DNA from: Desulfobulbus sp.
Lineage (GTDB): Bacteria > Desulfobacterota > Desulfobulbia > Desulfobulbales > Desulfobulbaceae
DNA: 14,229 bases
NCBI GenBank assembly: GCA_030600525.1
Contig: JAUVLX010000058.1
Location: forward strand, 1-14,229
Direction: 5' to 3'
Positions 1 through 7,563 of this stretch are shown piece after piece. Each line of letters starts with the position of its first letter. The first letter of the stretch is position 1. Both the position numbers and the translations under genes were made by a program. The notes below the pieces were generated by a model, which saw only the letters and a program-made list of their open reading frames with translations, was not told where the DNA came from and searched no databases.

Positions 1-1
1 A

Positions 2-157
2 ACAACAGACCTGTTTGGAATGGTACGATTTTATAAACGGTGGATGTCCCACTCGTTTTTTGCCAAACATCGATTAGCTCATGCGCTGCGCCAGGTGAAG
101 GTGTTTCAAGGCGTAACAAAGACGATTGAGGGCGGATTTACGAATCCACGACATTAA
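2..157 (+). CDS. C-terminal fragment of an unidentified protein
   Basis: An open frame enters from the left edge and runs 51 codons to TAA at 155-157, ending in ...GGFTNPRH. The visible part is basic and aromatic (FYKRW, SFFAKHRLAHALRQVK), with no catalytic motif I can name. It has no stop upstream inside the window, so the gene starts outside it. The tail lies 69 nt before the sigma-70-like gene on the same strand; no clear terminator is seen between them, so co-transcription is possible. I do not recognise the family. A shadow reading is possible but less likely, given the uninterrupted frame and ordinary residue composition. Confidence 0.4.
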   Translation, partial: TTDLFGMVRFYKRWMSHSFFAKHRLAHALRQVKVFQGVTKTIEGGFTNPRH

Positions 158-226
158 ATAACTGGTTAAAAGCGCATGATTTTTTCAACTCCGTCCATTT
201 AATAATCATAGAATAATAAGTAAAAT

Positions 227-1399
227 ATGACCTGTAAGATACCGTCGCGTAACATAATCGACCTGCCGACAACCTGCCCTGCAGCTACTTCATTTTTTCA
301 ACAGGTACAAGCACTAGAACTGAGTGCAAGTCTGGAAACGAAATGTCTTGAAGCTGAAAGTGTGTTGAGCGCAGAGGATATCGCGGGCAGAGGTCTCTAT
401 CTTTCTAAAAACGATGAAGGCGAGCTGGCAACGGAAGTACTACTCCAGAGGCACAAGTTTACTCAACTGGTTGGCGAGCATGTCTTGTTTCGTCAAGCTG
501 CCTTGACGATTATTCAAAATATTTATCTCACCAAGGACAGAAAAATATTTTTCGCAAGTACCGGCTGCACTGTAGAAGAAGAACGGCAAAAGGCATTACA
601 GTTGTTTAGCCAACCCACAAAGAGTACATCCATTCCCTTAGCCCAAACCTTCCAGCACATGATACTGGCAAGAGTATGGGCCAGGATCATCTACAAAGCT
701 GACCTCAGCTTCACCCGCAAACCGGAATTCCAACAACTGCAAGCAGTGGTTGAGCGCCTGAATACTTTGCGAAATATATATATGTTACTGACAACCGGAC
801 TTGTCAGAAAGATAACCTCACGGATCAGCAACACCTACAAACAATCTATTACTGCTGAAGATACCCACCAGATTGGCAGTTTCGGTATTGCGAGGGCTGC
901 TTACAGATATCACCCTTCCGTGGGGATTCGATTTTCGACCTATGCATCGTTCTGGATATTACGTGAAATTCAACTCCAGTCGCTGGGGGGGAGGTTGATC
1001 CGTGTTCCTGCAACGGTCATTGAAGATATTTCCCGGTCTGCCAGAAAAGGTGACACAGCTTCTGAAAATGCTGCCGTTGAAATACTGATGAATTCTACCG
1101 TTATCCTGGGAGCGAAGAAAGAACCGCAATATGAAAGCGGTTTTCTGCAAGACCCAGCAGAACATGTCGAACAACAGGAGATGAACAGTAAACTTTTGGA
1201 GGCTATTGATACTGTCCTGCCTCCTAAAAGTGCCGACATACTCAAGCGACGATATGGTCTGGGAAAGTATGAGGGCCGTGTCCAATCCATAGTGGAGATC
1301 AGCCAAATCTATCAAGTAACTCGTGGAAGCGTGTACCAGCTTGAGAAAAAGGCACTCCTAAAATTGAAAAAGCATTTGGCAATCGCTCTTAAACTGTAG
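227..1399 (+). CDS. Divergent sigma-70 family RNA polymerase sigma factor
   Basis: This is a 390-residue protein that should bind core RNA polymerase and direct promoter recognition. Region 2 is visible at about residues 190-265: a NLRLV-like stretch (LVRKITSRI), then GSFGIARAAYRYHPSVGIRFSTYA from 217, matching the family GNIGLMKAVDKF...FSTYATWWI, then WILREI and RVPATVIED. Region 4 is at about 331-386: LPPKSADILKRRYGLG, then a helix-turn-helix ISQIYQVTRGSVYQLEKKAL. The N-terminal half (1-185) has no recognisable region 1.1 and is unusually long for an alternative sigma factor, and the region 3 linker is weak. It is therefore not a standard RpoD, and it is also far from RpoH or RpoS. The ATG has a poor Shine-Dalgarno (AATAAGTAAAAT), so the true start could be internal. 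It converges on the yehS-like gene 33 nt away. What it responds to cannot be read from the sequence. Confidence 0.85.
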   Translation: MTCKIPSRNIIDLPTTCPAATSFFQQVQALELSASLETKCLEAESVLSAEDIAGRGLYLSKNDEGELATEVLLQRHKFTQLVGEHVLFRQAALTIIQNIYLTKDRKIFFASTGCTVEEERQKALQLFSQPTKSTSIPLAQTFQHMILARVWARIIYKADLSFTRKPEFQQLQAVVERLNTLRNIYMLLTTGLVRKITSRISNTYKQSITAEDTHQIGSFGIARAAYRYHPSVGIRFSTYASFWILREIQLQSLGGRLIRVPATVIEDISRSARKGDTASENAAVEILMNSTVILGAKKEPQYESGFLQDPAEHVEQQEMNSKLLEAIDTVLPPKSADILKRRYGLGKYEGRVQSIVEISQIYQVTRGSVYQLEKKALLKLKKHLAIALKL

Positions 1400-1432
1400 A
1401 AGCTAAAATTTTTCCTGCCACCTCCCCTTTTT

Positions 1433-1897
1433 TCATTCGTTTGGCCGATACTTCACCTGTACTCCTTTTAGAAAATTACGTAGAATTTGGTCTTTACATT
1501 CACGGTAATTTTTATGGCCCGGCTTACGGAACAACGCACTTAATTCATGTTTGCCGATACGCACAGAGGCAAGTTCCATAATCTCCAAAAGATCTTCACT
1601 TTTGAGGTTTAAAGCAATTTTCAGTTTCACCAAAACAATATTATTAGTGATCCGTTTCTCCAACTGTGGCTGGACCCCTTCTTTTTTGCCACGCATCTCA
1701 ATAATTAAACCATTTAAAAAAGACGCCAGCTTGGTGTCGCTACAATTCTTATAGTCAGGATCATCGTCTTGCTTGAGCCAGTCACTTATCTGTGCACGCG
1801 TTACCTCTGCCCCCCCAAAACCTAAGATAGCAATCATTTTCGAATCTTTAAACTTAAAGGTATAGCGAAGACTTCGTAAAATAAAGTTATTGGTCAC
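1433..1897 (-). CDS. yehS: DUF1456 family protein, YehS-like
   Basis: This 154-residue protein consists of two repeats of the DUF1456 helical domain. The first runs from the N-terminus (NNFILRSLRYTFKF), through RAQISDWLKQDDDPDYKNC and the hallmark SFLNGLIIEMRGKK. The second is NNIVLVKLKIALNLKSEDLLEIM, ending HKNYRECKDQILRNFLKGV. Order, spacing and length match E. coli YehS (about 156 aa). The molecular function of the family is not established. The start is GTG, chosen because an excellent AAGGAGGT lies 5 nt upstream and because family members begin at this point. A sigma-70-type promoter precedes it. It converges on the sigma-factor gene, with no hairpin terminator visible in the 33-nt gap. 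Confidence 0.93.
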   Translation of the reverse strand: MTNNFILRSLRYTFKFKDSKMIAILGFGGAEVTRAQISDWLKQDDDPDYKNCSDTKLASFLNGLIIEMRGKKEGVQPQLEKRITNNIVLVKLKIALNLKSEDLLEIMELASVRIGKHELSALFRKPGHKNYRECKDQILRNFLKGVQVKYRPNE

Positions 1898-1924
1898 AAA
1901 GACCTCCTTGTAGTATTTTCTCTC

Positions 1925-1952
1925 ATTGTACCTAAAACGCAGATGCTCTCAA
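1925..1952 (-). promoter_or_regulatory. Putative sigma-70 promoter of the yehS-like gene
   Basis: On the minus strand TTGAGA (1952-1947), a 16-nt spacer and TACAAT (1930-1925) form a plausible -35/-10 pair. It lies 28 nt upstream of the GTG start, leaving a short 5' leader that carries the AAGGAGGT ribosome site. Predicted from motif match only. Confidence 0.55.
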
Positions 1953-2270
1953 GTACAAATCCATTTAAAAGTGTATGACACTAACAGATGCAAGACACAA
2001 TGAGTAAGGGACTGATCGTCCATAGGGACAGTGGGCGTTCAATATGGCAATGCAGATTTCTGGTAAGTACTCTGTAATGAGGGATTTCAGAACACAGTAA
2101 AAGCTGAACGATTACTCTTCTCCATTGCAGTTTTTTACAATCAACATTGGGAGTATTCGACAAAAATATATAAGGGGCAGGTTTTTTATGAACAGACAGG
2201 CTGGAAGAATAAAAAGTCGATAACCTCTGTATCCACAATTTGGTGGTAAGGTCAATCTGAAAAAAACGAC
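1953..2270. other. Intergenic stretch without recognised gene
   Basis: This 318-bp AT-rich segment lies between the yehS promoter and the tRNA-Gly gene. No convincing ORF with a ribosome site is seen on either strand; the long minus-strand frame here is only the run-on of the frame through the tRNA. A run of seven T on the minus strand (2266-2260) just after the tRNA CCA end may help terminate its transcript. Otherwise I see nothing. Confidence 0.5.
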
Positions 2271-2345
2271 TGGAGCGGGAAACGAGATTCGAACTCGCGA
2301 CTTCAACCTTGGCAAGGTTACACTCTACCACTGAGTTATTCCCGC
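2271..2345 (-). tRNA. tRNA-Gly (anticodon GCC)
   Basis: This is a 75-nt cloverleaf on the minus strand. The acceptor stem GCGGGAA pairs with TTCCCGC, followed by discriminator T and an encoded CCA. The D arm has CTCAGTGGTAGAG. The anticodon arm AACCTTGCCAAGGTT has GCC in the loop. The T arm is GCGAGTTCGAATCTCGT. All features fit bacterial tRNA-Gly, including U73. It stands alone, with its own promoter upstream and a T-run right after CCA. Confidence 0.97.
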
Positions 2346-2375
2346 TCAGCAATTTGTATTCTGTAGGAGGCGACG

Positions 2376-2404
2376 AACATACCCCTTCTCCTGGGCTGTG
2401 TCAA
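2376..2404 (-). promoter_or_regulatory. Near-consensus sigma-70 promoter for tRNA-Gly
   Basis: On the minus strand a perfect TTGACA (2404-2399), a 17-nt spacer and TATGTT (2381-2376) lie 30 nt upstream of the tRNA 5' end. This is the strongest promoter match noticed in the window, and its position suits a short tRNA leader removed by RNase P. Confidence 0.75.
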
Positions 2405-2807
2405 TTAATATTCATCATTAAGGTAGCTTAATCATTCGAATCCAGCCCATTTCCTTATTATTCAGATTTTACCACAGGCCCAAAAACAACCTCGATGCCG
2501 CATTTATACAACACCATTTCAGACACATATAAGACGACTCCACAACCGCATAATCTTTACAGGAAATTTTCAAATAATTTTCGTCTCTATACATGACAGG
2601 GTGGAATTTCGGTCTTTTTTTATTGAACACCAGGAATTAATTGGTTGAATCAATCTTCAGCGGAGGGTACAAATATCGGTCCGCTTCGTTGAAAATAACA
2701 GCGCCCCTGCACGGCGACTACATGTGTCAAAGATAGTAGTGTCAAGTTATGGCCGTAACTTTTTTACAGTTCGCCGTGATAAATAGAATAGAAATAAACC
2801 ACGCTCT
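2405..2807. other. Intergenic stretch upstream of the minC-proximal repeat
   Basis: About 400 bp without a gene I can support on either strand. A small hairpin (AGCGGA at 2659-2664 against TCCGCT at 2680-2685) is the only structure noticed. A weak promoter-like TTTTTA, 17 nt, TAGAAT (2761-2789) points toward minC but has a poor -35. The original minCDE promoter may lie here, before the 150-bp repeat. Confidence 0.4.
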
Positions 2808-2957
2808 CTAGGAGAGCTGTCGGATTGAGCAATTCTTGCTTCAATTTAAGGCATTGTCGGGAAATTAAGCACAGCCATATACTAAATATTGCGAGCATTA
2901 ATTTTTCGGCAATAACGCTGAGTTGGGGAAAAAGGGTTCAGTCCGACAGGCTCCTAG
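2808..2957. repeat. 150-bp MITE-like element with terminal inverted repeats
   Basis: The left end CTAGGAGAGCTGTCGGATTGA (2808-2828) is the near reverse complement of the right end TCAGTCCGACAGGCTCCTAG (2938-2957): both read CTAGGAG(A)xCTGTCGGAyTGA inward, with one gap and about two mismatches. Both ends carry the self-complementary CTAG, which may be part of the repeat or a target duplication. There is no coding capacity inside. Such a structure fits a non-autonomous transposable element or a dispersed palindromic repeat. It ends 14 nt before the first possible minC ATG, so it forms the immediate 5' leader of the min operon. The family assignment is unknown to me. Confidence 0.65.
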
Positions 2958-2971
2958 GTCATGGTTGAGCA

Positions 2972-3754
2972 ATGGAAAGGCGGGAAATGATGTCACTTAC
3001 CGAACAGGATGCAGCAGCGGCTATTAAAGCGCGGATGGTTTCTCTCACAGTGTTGGAATTGTTCAGTACTGACTTGGAAGAACTTGACCGCCAACTTCTG
3101 GAAAAGGTTGCCCTGGCTCCTAAGTTTTTTCGCAATGCACCTGTCATGATTGACTTCGGACAACTTGATGAAGAAGTTGACGGCAGTTGGCTTGAAAAAG
3201 CCTGTGAACTGCTGTTTGCCAATAATTTTGTCCCAGTTGGCATTACAGGTGCAGTGGAATCGTTAGAGTTCACGGCAAGAGCGCGAAACATTGCAGTCTG
3301 GCCAGCTGCCGGAACAGCTCGGCCGGATACTGTTGTGGAATCACCGCAACCGGAAAAAAAAGAAAAGCCCGTACAGAGTCACCAGGAACCACAAGAGGAG
3401 GTCTCCCCCCAAGAGACACCTCATACTGAAACCCTTGTTGTTCGGCAGCCAGTTCGCTCTGGGCAGAAGGTTTATGCCCGTGGAGGTGATCTGATCATCC
3501 TTGCGTCGGTCAGCACAGGAGCAGAAATTATGGCAGACGGCCATATCCATGTGTACGGCACTCTGCGAGGTCGAGCGTCAGCTGGTGTTAAGGGAAAGGA
3601 AAGTGCCAGAGTGTTCTGCAACGATCTCCAGGCCGACCTGGTTTCAATCGCAGGTTATTATATCATCAATGACGATTTACCGATCGATATGCGCAACACG
3701 GCGGTTCAAATATACCTACAAGGAGACCAACTCAAGATAGAGTCTCTAAAATGA
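2972..3754 (+). CDS. minC: Septum site-determining protein MinC
   Basis: MinC blocks FtsZ polymer assembly away from midcell and is recruited to the membrane by MinD. The 260-residue product shows the N-terminal FtsZ-inhibiting domain (about 12-112, with VLELFSTDLEELDRQL and APVMIDFGQL). A Pro/Glu/Lys-rich linker of about 40 residues follows. The C-terminal right-handed beta-helix domain runs from about 153 (VVRQPVRSGQKVYARGGDL, ASVSTGAEIMADGHIHVYG, LRGRASAGV), ending with AGYYIINDD and VQIYLQGDQLKIE. The start is uncertain: the ATG at 2972 has little Shine-Dalgarno, while ATGs at 2987 and 2990 follow AAAGGCGGGAA and would give a product 5-6 residues shorter. It is first in minC-minD-minE; minD begins 85 nt downstream. 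The 150-bp repeat sits directly upstream. Confidence 0.95.
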   Translation: MERREMMSLTEQDAAAAIKARMVSLTVLELFSTDLEELDRQLLEKVALAPKFFRNAPVMIDFGQLDEEVDGSWLEKACELLFANNFVPVGITGAVESLEFTARARNIAVWPAAGTARPDTVVESPQPEKKEKPVQSHQEPQEEVSPQETPHTETLVVRQPVRSGQKVYARGGDLIILASVSTGAEIMADGHIHVYGTLRGRASAGVKGKESARVFCNDLQADLVSIAGYYIINDDLPIDMRNTAVQIYLQGDQLKIESLK

Positions 3755-3839
3755 TACACTAACCCGCCTATATTGATCATAAGACTAGGTGCTCCAACGC
3801 ACATAAGAAGCAATTAACGCATAACTCGGAGGATAAACG

Positions 3840-4655
3840 ATGGCAGAAGTTATCGTCATAACATCTGGAAAAGGCGGGGTCGGTAAAACTACGACCAGCG
3901 CCGCAATTGGGACAGGCCTCGCCATGCGCGGGTATAAAACGGTGGTCATTGACTTTGATGTAGGCCTCCGTAATCTTGACTTGATAATGGGTTGCGAACG
4001 TAGGGTAGTATATGACTTTGTCAATGTCATTCGTAATGAGGCTAACCTCACCCAGTCTCTAATCAGAGACAAACGGGTGGATAATCTCTTTATCCTGCCT
4101 GCTTCACAAACACGCGACAAAGACACACTCGATATTGAAGGTGTGGAGCGAGTTATCAACCAACTCTCGGAAACCTTTGATTATATCGTCTGCGATTCCC
4201 CTGCGGGTATAGAACGTGGTGCCTTTATGGCTATGTATTTTGCCGACCAGGCAGTGGTGGTAACGAACCCGGAAGTTTCTTCAGTCCGTGACTCTGACCG
4301 CATCCTCGGGTTACTGGCCAGTAAAACCAAGCGTGCTGAAGAGGAAAGAGAACCGGTGAAGGAGCATTTATTACTGACGCGCTACGAACCTTCTCGGGTT
4401 GAAAAAGGCGAAATGCTCAGCGTTGAAGACGTCAAGGAAATATTGGCAATTCCACTGTTGGGTGTTATCCCAGAATCAAGGGAAGTGCTGCAGGCCTCAA
4501 ACGCAGGTAGCCCAATCATCCTGGCGAGTGAGAGTGATGCGGGACAGGCCTACGAAGATGCGGTAAGCAGGTTGTTGGGCGAAGACCTTGTACATCGGTT
4601 CGTGGAAGTGGAGAAGAAGGGATTTTTCAATAGATTTCGATTGTTCAGGAGCTAA
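3840..4655 (+). CDS. minD: Septum site-determining ATPase MinD
   Basis: MinD is the membrane-associated ATPase of the division-site system. It binds the inner membrane in the ATP form, recruits MinC, and is released when MinE stimulates hydrolysis. The 271-residue product has the deviant Walker A with signature lysine, GKGGVGKTT (residues 10-18), then the family block VVIDFDVGLRNLDLIMGCERR, and CDSPAGIERGA carrying the Walker B-like aspartate. It ends in an amphipathic tail (KKGFFNRFRLFRS) that matches the membrane-targeting sequence. Length is typical (about 270). GGAGGA lies 6 nt before the ATG. minE starts 3 nt after the stop, and its ribosome site (CAGGAG) lies inside the end of minD, so the two are translationally coupled. 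Confidence 0.98.
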   Translation: MAEVIVITSGKGGVGKTTTSAAIGTGLAMRGYKTVVIDFDVGLRNLDLIMGCERRVVYDFVNVIRNEANLTQSLIRDKRVDNLFILPASQTRDKDTLDIEGVERVINQLSETFDYIVCDSPAGIERGAFMAMYFADQAVVVTNPEVSSVRDSDRILGLLASKTKRAEEEREPVKEHLLLTRYEPSRVEKGEMLSVEDVKEILAIPLLGVIPESREVLQASNAGSPIILASESDAGQAYEDAVSRLLGEDLVHRFVEVEKKGFFNRFRLFRS

Positions 4656-4658
4656 CGA

Positions 4659-4922
4659 ATGCGTTTTTTAGAATTTTTCCGGAACAATCGGAAAACCACA
4701 GCAACCGTTGCCAAGGAACGGTTGCAAATTATTGTTGCCAGGGAGCGGACAACACGTAACGGTCCTGATTACCTCCCCTTGATGAAGGAAGAGCTCCTGT
4801 TGGTTGTCAGAAAGTACATCCAGGTTGAAGAAGGAGCTGTTACAATTCAGCTGGACAAAGAAGGTGATTGTGAAGTGCTAGAACTCAACATCACCCTACC
4901 TGATGCCCCAACGGCTTCTTAA
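4659..4922 (+). CDS. minE: Cell division topological specificity factor MinE
   Basis: MinE stimulates MinD ATP hydrolysis and drives the pole-to-pole pattern that keeps MinCD off midcell. The 87-residue product is the normal length. The N-terminus MRFLEFFR is the short amphipathic membrane-binding segment. The anti-MinCD part follows with AKERLQIIVARER (the family motif), then the topological specificity domain YLPLMKEELLLVVRKYI and the beta strand CEVLELNITLP. It is last in the minCDE operon; a hairpin terminator follows about 150 nt downstream. Confidence 0.96.
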   Translation: MRFLEFFRNNRKTTATVAKERLQIIVARERTTRNGPDYLPLMKEELLLVVRKYIQVEEGAVTIQLDKEGDCEVLELNITLPDAPTAS

Positions 4923-4995
4923 CTGACCGAGTCGACAATATCTGAAACCTCCTGACTGCAGCATCCTCCAGTTGGTTACTGCTTGATATACACCA

Positions 4996-5025
4996 CCAAC
5001 TCTGGTGCATATGCACCAGAGTTGG
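4996..5025. repeat. 30-bp perfect palindrome after minE
   Basis: Two 15-nt arms (CCAACTCTGGTGCAT and its exact reverse complement) meet with no spacer, centred on GCATATGC. No T-run follows on the plus strand, so it does not look like an intrinsic terminator. It could be a binding site for a dimeric regulator, an RNA-stabilising 3' hairpin for min mRNA, or a repeat remnant. Confidence 0.8.
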
Positions 5026-5075
5026 GCCCTCCTGTTCTCCCATTCCCCCTTCCCTTTTTCTGAACCACAGCGCCA

Positions 5076-5104
5076 CAGCGGCTTCACCGCTGGTTTCTTT
5101 TTTA
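5076..5104 (+). terminator. Rho-independent terminator of minCDE
   Basis: A GC-rich stem CAGCGG / CCGCTG with loop CTTCA (5076-5092) is followed by GTTTCTTTTTTA, a T-rich tract. It lies between the minE stop and the next gene on the same strand, so it should end the min operon transcript. Confidence 0.75.
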
Positions 5105-5212
5105 GCCGAATCGATGGCACATCCTTTGCTCCTGTGACAGGTAGAAAGGCCATCAGGACCACCAACGGTTTCACGCTTCATCAATTCAGCTACAAGTACA
5201 GGAAGACCTGCC

Positions 5213-7291
5213 ATGTCTGATCACAAAAGCATTTCAAATACTGGGAACAAGGAAGAAAAAAAGTTGCAGATTAATAATTCCAAGATGAACAATATACCAA
5301 GGAATATTTCCTCTCAGTCGAAATCCGTAAATATCCCTCTGGATAATACCAATCCAGCGCATAAGGTGGAAAAAAGCCTAAAGCAGATCAATCTCACCGC
5401 GCTCACAGATAAGCAAAGCTACTATCCCTCCCCAGTCACCTGGGAAGACGAAGTGCTCTACTTTCTTTTGGTTGATCGTTTTTCTGATGGTAGAGAACAT
5501 AACGGTTTTTCAGATGGTGCTGGCAAACCTATAACAGAAGCAGAATCCCAGCGAACCACACCTCTGTTCAACCTGGAAAAAGATGCAGGAAGGGCAGACA
5601 GAAAAAACTGGTTTAAAGCTGGTCAACAGTGGTGCGGCGGAACCATTGCTGGCCTCCATGACAAACTGGGATATCTCCAACGCCTGGGCATCACCACGGT
5701 ATGGTTGAGCCCCGTTTTCAGGCAGTTGGAAGGAAGCGATAACTATCACGGATACGGCATTCAAAATTTCCTGGACATTGATCCTCATTTTGGCAGCCGC
5801 AAGGATTTAAAAAAATTTGTTACTGCAGCTCACAAACAAAAAATTCGCGTAATTCTAGACATTATCCTGAACCACGCTGGCGATGTCTTTGCCTACAAAA
5901 ACAATGATCAATACGGGTTTGACCAGGGGCAACAATGGCCAGTTAATGGTTTTCGCCAAAACAGCCATGATCCTGGCAGTATCCCCTTTACCAAAATCGA
6001 CACTCACGTTTTTCCAGATTCCTGGCCTGGAGGAGGCATCTGGCCTGCAGAGTTTCAGGAACCAAACGCATGGACACGAAAAGGCGAGATAATACAATGG
6101 GATGGATTTCCTGATTACCTGGACGGTGATTTCTGCTCACTCAAAAACCTGGATCACGGTATTGCACCTAAAGAACCCGAGATTGCCTGGGACGTACAAA
6201 AGCGAATCAGGGACTTTCAGCCGTCACAGACGTTGCTCCACCTAGCCGAGGTGTACAAATTTTGGATTGGTTATGCAGATATTGACGGCTACCGGATAGA
6301 CACGGTTAAACATATGGAACCAGGGGCAGTTCGCCTGTTTGCTAATATCATTCATGAATTTGCGCAGTCGATCGGCAAAGAGAACTTTTACCTTATAGGC
6401 GAGGTAACTGGTGGTCGGGCACATGCGGTCAATATTTTAAATACAACTGGCATTGATGCTGCCCTTGGTATCAACGAAATTCCGGACAGACTTGAGTTTC
6501 TTGCCAAAGGATGGCGCAGCCCCGGTAACCCCTCCACAGATGCACAAGAAGGCTACTTTGACCTATTCCGTAATAGTCTGCTCGACCACAAGCATACCCA
6601 TCAATGGTTCGGCAAACATGTGGTCACCATGTTTGATGACCACGATCAAGTCGGGACACAATACAAATTCCGTTTCTGCGGCCAACATAAAGACAGCTTC
6701 CGCTTTCTCGCCATGGCCCTTGGCTTGAACCTGACCACCACTGGCATTCCTTGTATATATTACGGGACGGAACAGGGGTTCAATGGTGCTGACCACCGTG
6801 ACAAAGAGGATGCATACAGCGATGTATTCCTGCGCGAATGTATGTTTGGCGGCCCGTTCGGATCCCTGCAAAGCACTGGTCGACACTTTTTCAACGAAGA
6901 CCACCAGACCTATCATTTTATTCATGATCTCTGCCTGTTACGGAAAAACCATATCGCTCTCCGTCGTGGTCGCCAGTACCTAAGACAAGTGGAAGGAAGT
7001 GATGGAACATTCCATTTCCCCCAACCTGTGAACGGTGAATTGAGATGGTTCATTGCCTGGTCACGGATATTTGCCAACCAGGAATATGTATGTGCAATCA
7101 ACACCAATGCCAATCAACCATTAACTTTGAGAGTAACGGTTGATTACGCTATCAACCCTCCTGACACCACCATGTCATGCCTCTTCTCCACCGACTCCAG
7201 ACAGGAAGGCAAGCAAGTCAGAGTTGAGAAATGCAACGGGTCTGCTGTCAATATCACAGTTCCGCCAGCTGGTTTTGTCGTTTACCGCTAA
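5213..7291 (+). CDS. GH13 alpha-amylase family glycoside hydrolase
   Basis: The 692-residue product is an alpha-glucan-acting enzyme of family GH13. All four classic blocks are present: DIILNHAG (D216, N220, H221), GYRIDTVKH with R361 and the nucleophile D363 (K366, H367), LIGEV with the acid/base E397, and FDDHD with H477 and D478. LYFLLVDRFSDG at about 83-94 is the usual first barrel strand, and the C-terminus (PPAGFVVYR) is a typical beta-domain end. The first 70 or so residues are polar and low in order, with no signal peptide, so the enzyme is probably cytoplasmic, perhaps acting on stored glycogen or maltodextrins. The exact substrate cannot be told. The start is supported by AGGAAG about 9 nt upstream. 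The min terminator precedes it, so it is transcribed separately; no other glycogen gene is adjacent. Confidence 0.93.
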   Translation: MSDHKSISNTGNKEEKKLQINNSKMNNIPRNISSQSKSVNIPLDNTNPAHKVEKSLKQINLTALTDKQSYYPSPVTWEDEVLYFLLVDRFSDGREHNGFSDGAGKPITEAESQRTTPLFNLEKDAGRADRKNWFKAGQQWCGGTIAGLHDKLGYLQRLGITTVWLSPVFRQLEGSDNYHGYGIQNFLDIDPHFGSRKDLKKFVTAAHKQKIRVILDIILNHAGDVFAYKNNDQYGFDQGQQWPVNGFRQNSHDPGSIPFTKIDTHVFPDSWPGGGIWPAEFQEPNAWTRKGEIIQWDGFPDYLDGDFCSLKNLDHGIAPKEPEIAWDVQKRIRDFQPSQTLLHLAEVYKFWIGYADIDGYRIDTVKHMEPGAVRLFANIIHEFAQSIGKENFYLIGEVTGGRAHAVNILNTTGIDAALGINEIPDRLEFLAKGWRSPGNPSTDAQEGYFDLFRNSLLDHKHTHQWFGKHVVTMFDDHDQVGTQYKFRFCGQHKDSFRFLAMALGLNLTTTGIPCIYYGTEQGFNGADHRDKEDAYSDVFLRECMFGGPFGSLQSTGRHFFNEDHQTYHFIHDLCLLRKNHIALRRGRQYLRQVEGSDGTFHFPQPVNGELRWFIAWSRIFANQEYVCAINTNANQPLTLRVTVDYAINPPDTTMSCLFSTDSRQEGKQVRVEKCNGSAVNITVPPAGFVVYR

Positions 7292-7334
7292 CTACTTTTA
7301 GCTCATACAAGACGAAACCAATAGAAAATCACCC

Positions 7335-7437
7335 AATACAAGCCTGCTCAAGACACACTTGATTTTCAGCCTACCGACAAATAAAAAACCAAGCTGTATC
7401 CATTAAAAGACAGGTTTAGTGTTGGCAGGCTTGTATT
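7335..7437. repeat. Inverted repeat with 13-bp perfect arms, 77-nt spacer
   Basis: AATACAAGCCTGC (7335-7347) is exactly reverse-complemented at 7425-7437, and the right arm runs into a T-run (TATTTTTC). The spacer is AT-rich and non-coding. It lies in the 272-nt gap between the amylase and kinase genes. It may be a terminator with a large loop for the amylase mRNA, a small structured RNA, or a 103-bp MITE-like element. A related pair of motifs (GTTTAGTGTTGGC at 7414-7426 and CCGACAAACACTAACC just downstream) gives alternative pairing. Confidence 0.6.
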
Positions 7438-7563
7438 TTTCTGTTCAAATGGTGGATAGAAAAAAAATACCGACAAACACTAACCATTCAAAATATATAA
7501 GAATAATTTTCCAATAAAAATCCTGCCAGCCCAACACACCGCTCTACGGGTTTCTTTGGTACA

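Noticed and set aside
1981..2352. Minus-strand 123-codon frame across the tRNA region
   Set aside because: Its first third is the tRNA-Gly gene read as protein, and the rest has no ribosome site or recognisable protein character.
4996..5025. Palindrome after minE as the operon terminator
   Set aside because: No T-run follows on the plus strand; the hairpin with a T-rich tail at 5076-5104 fits better.
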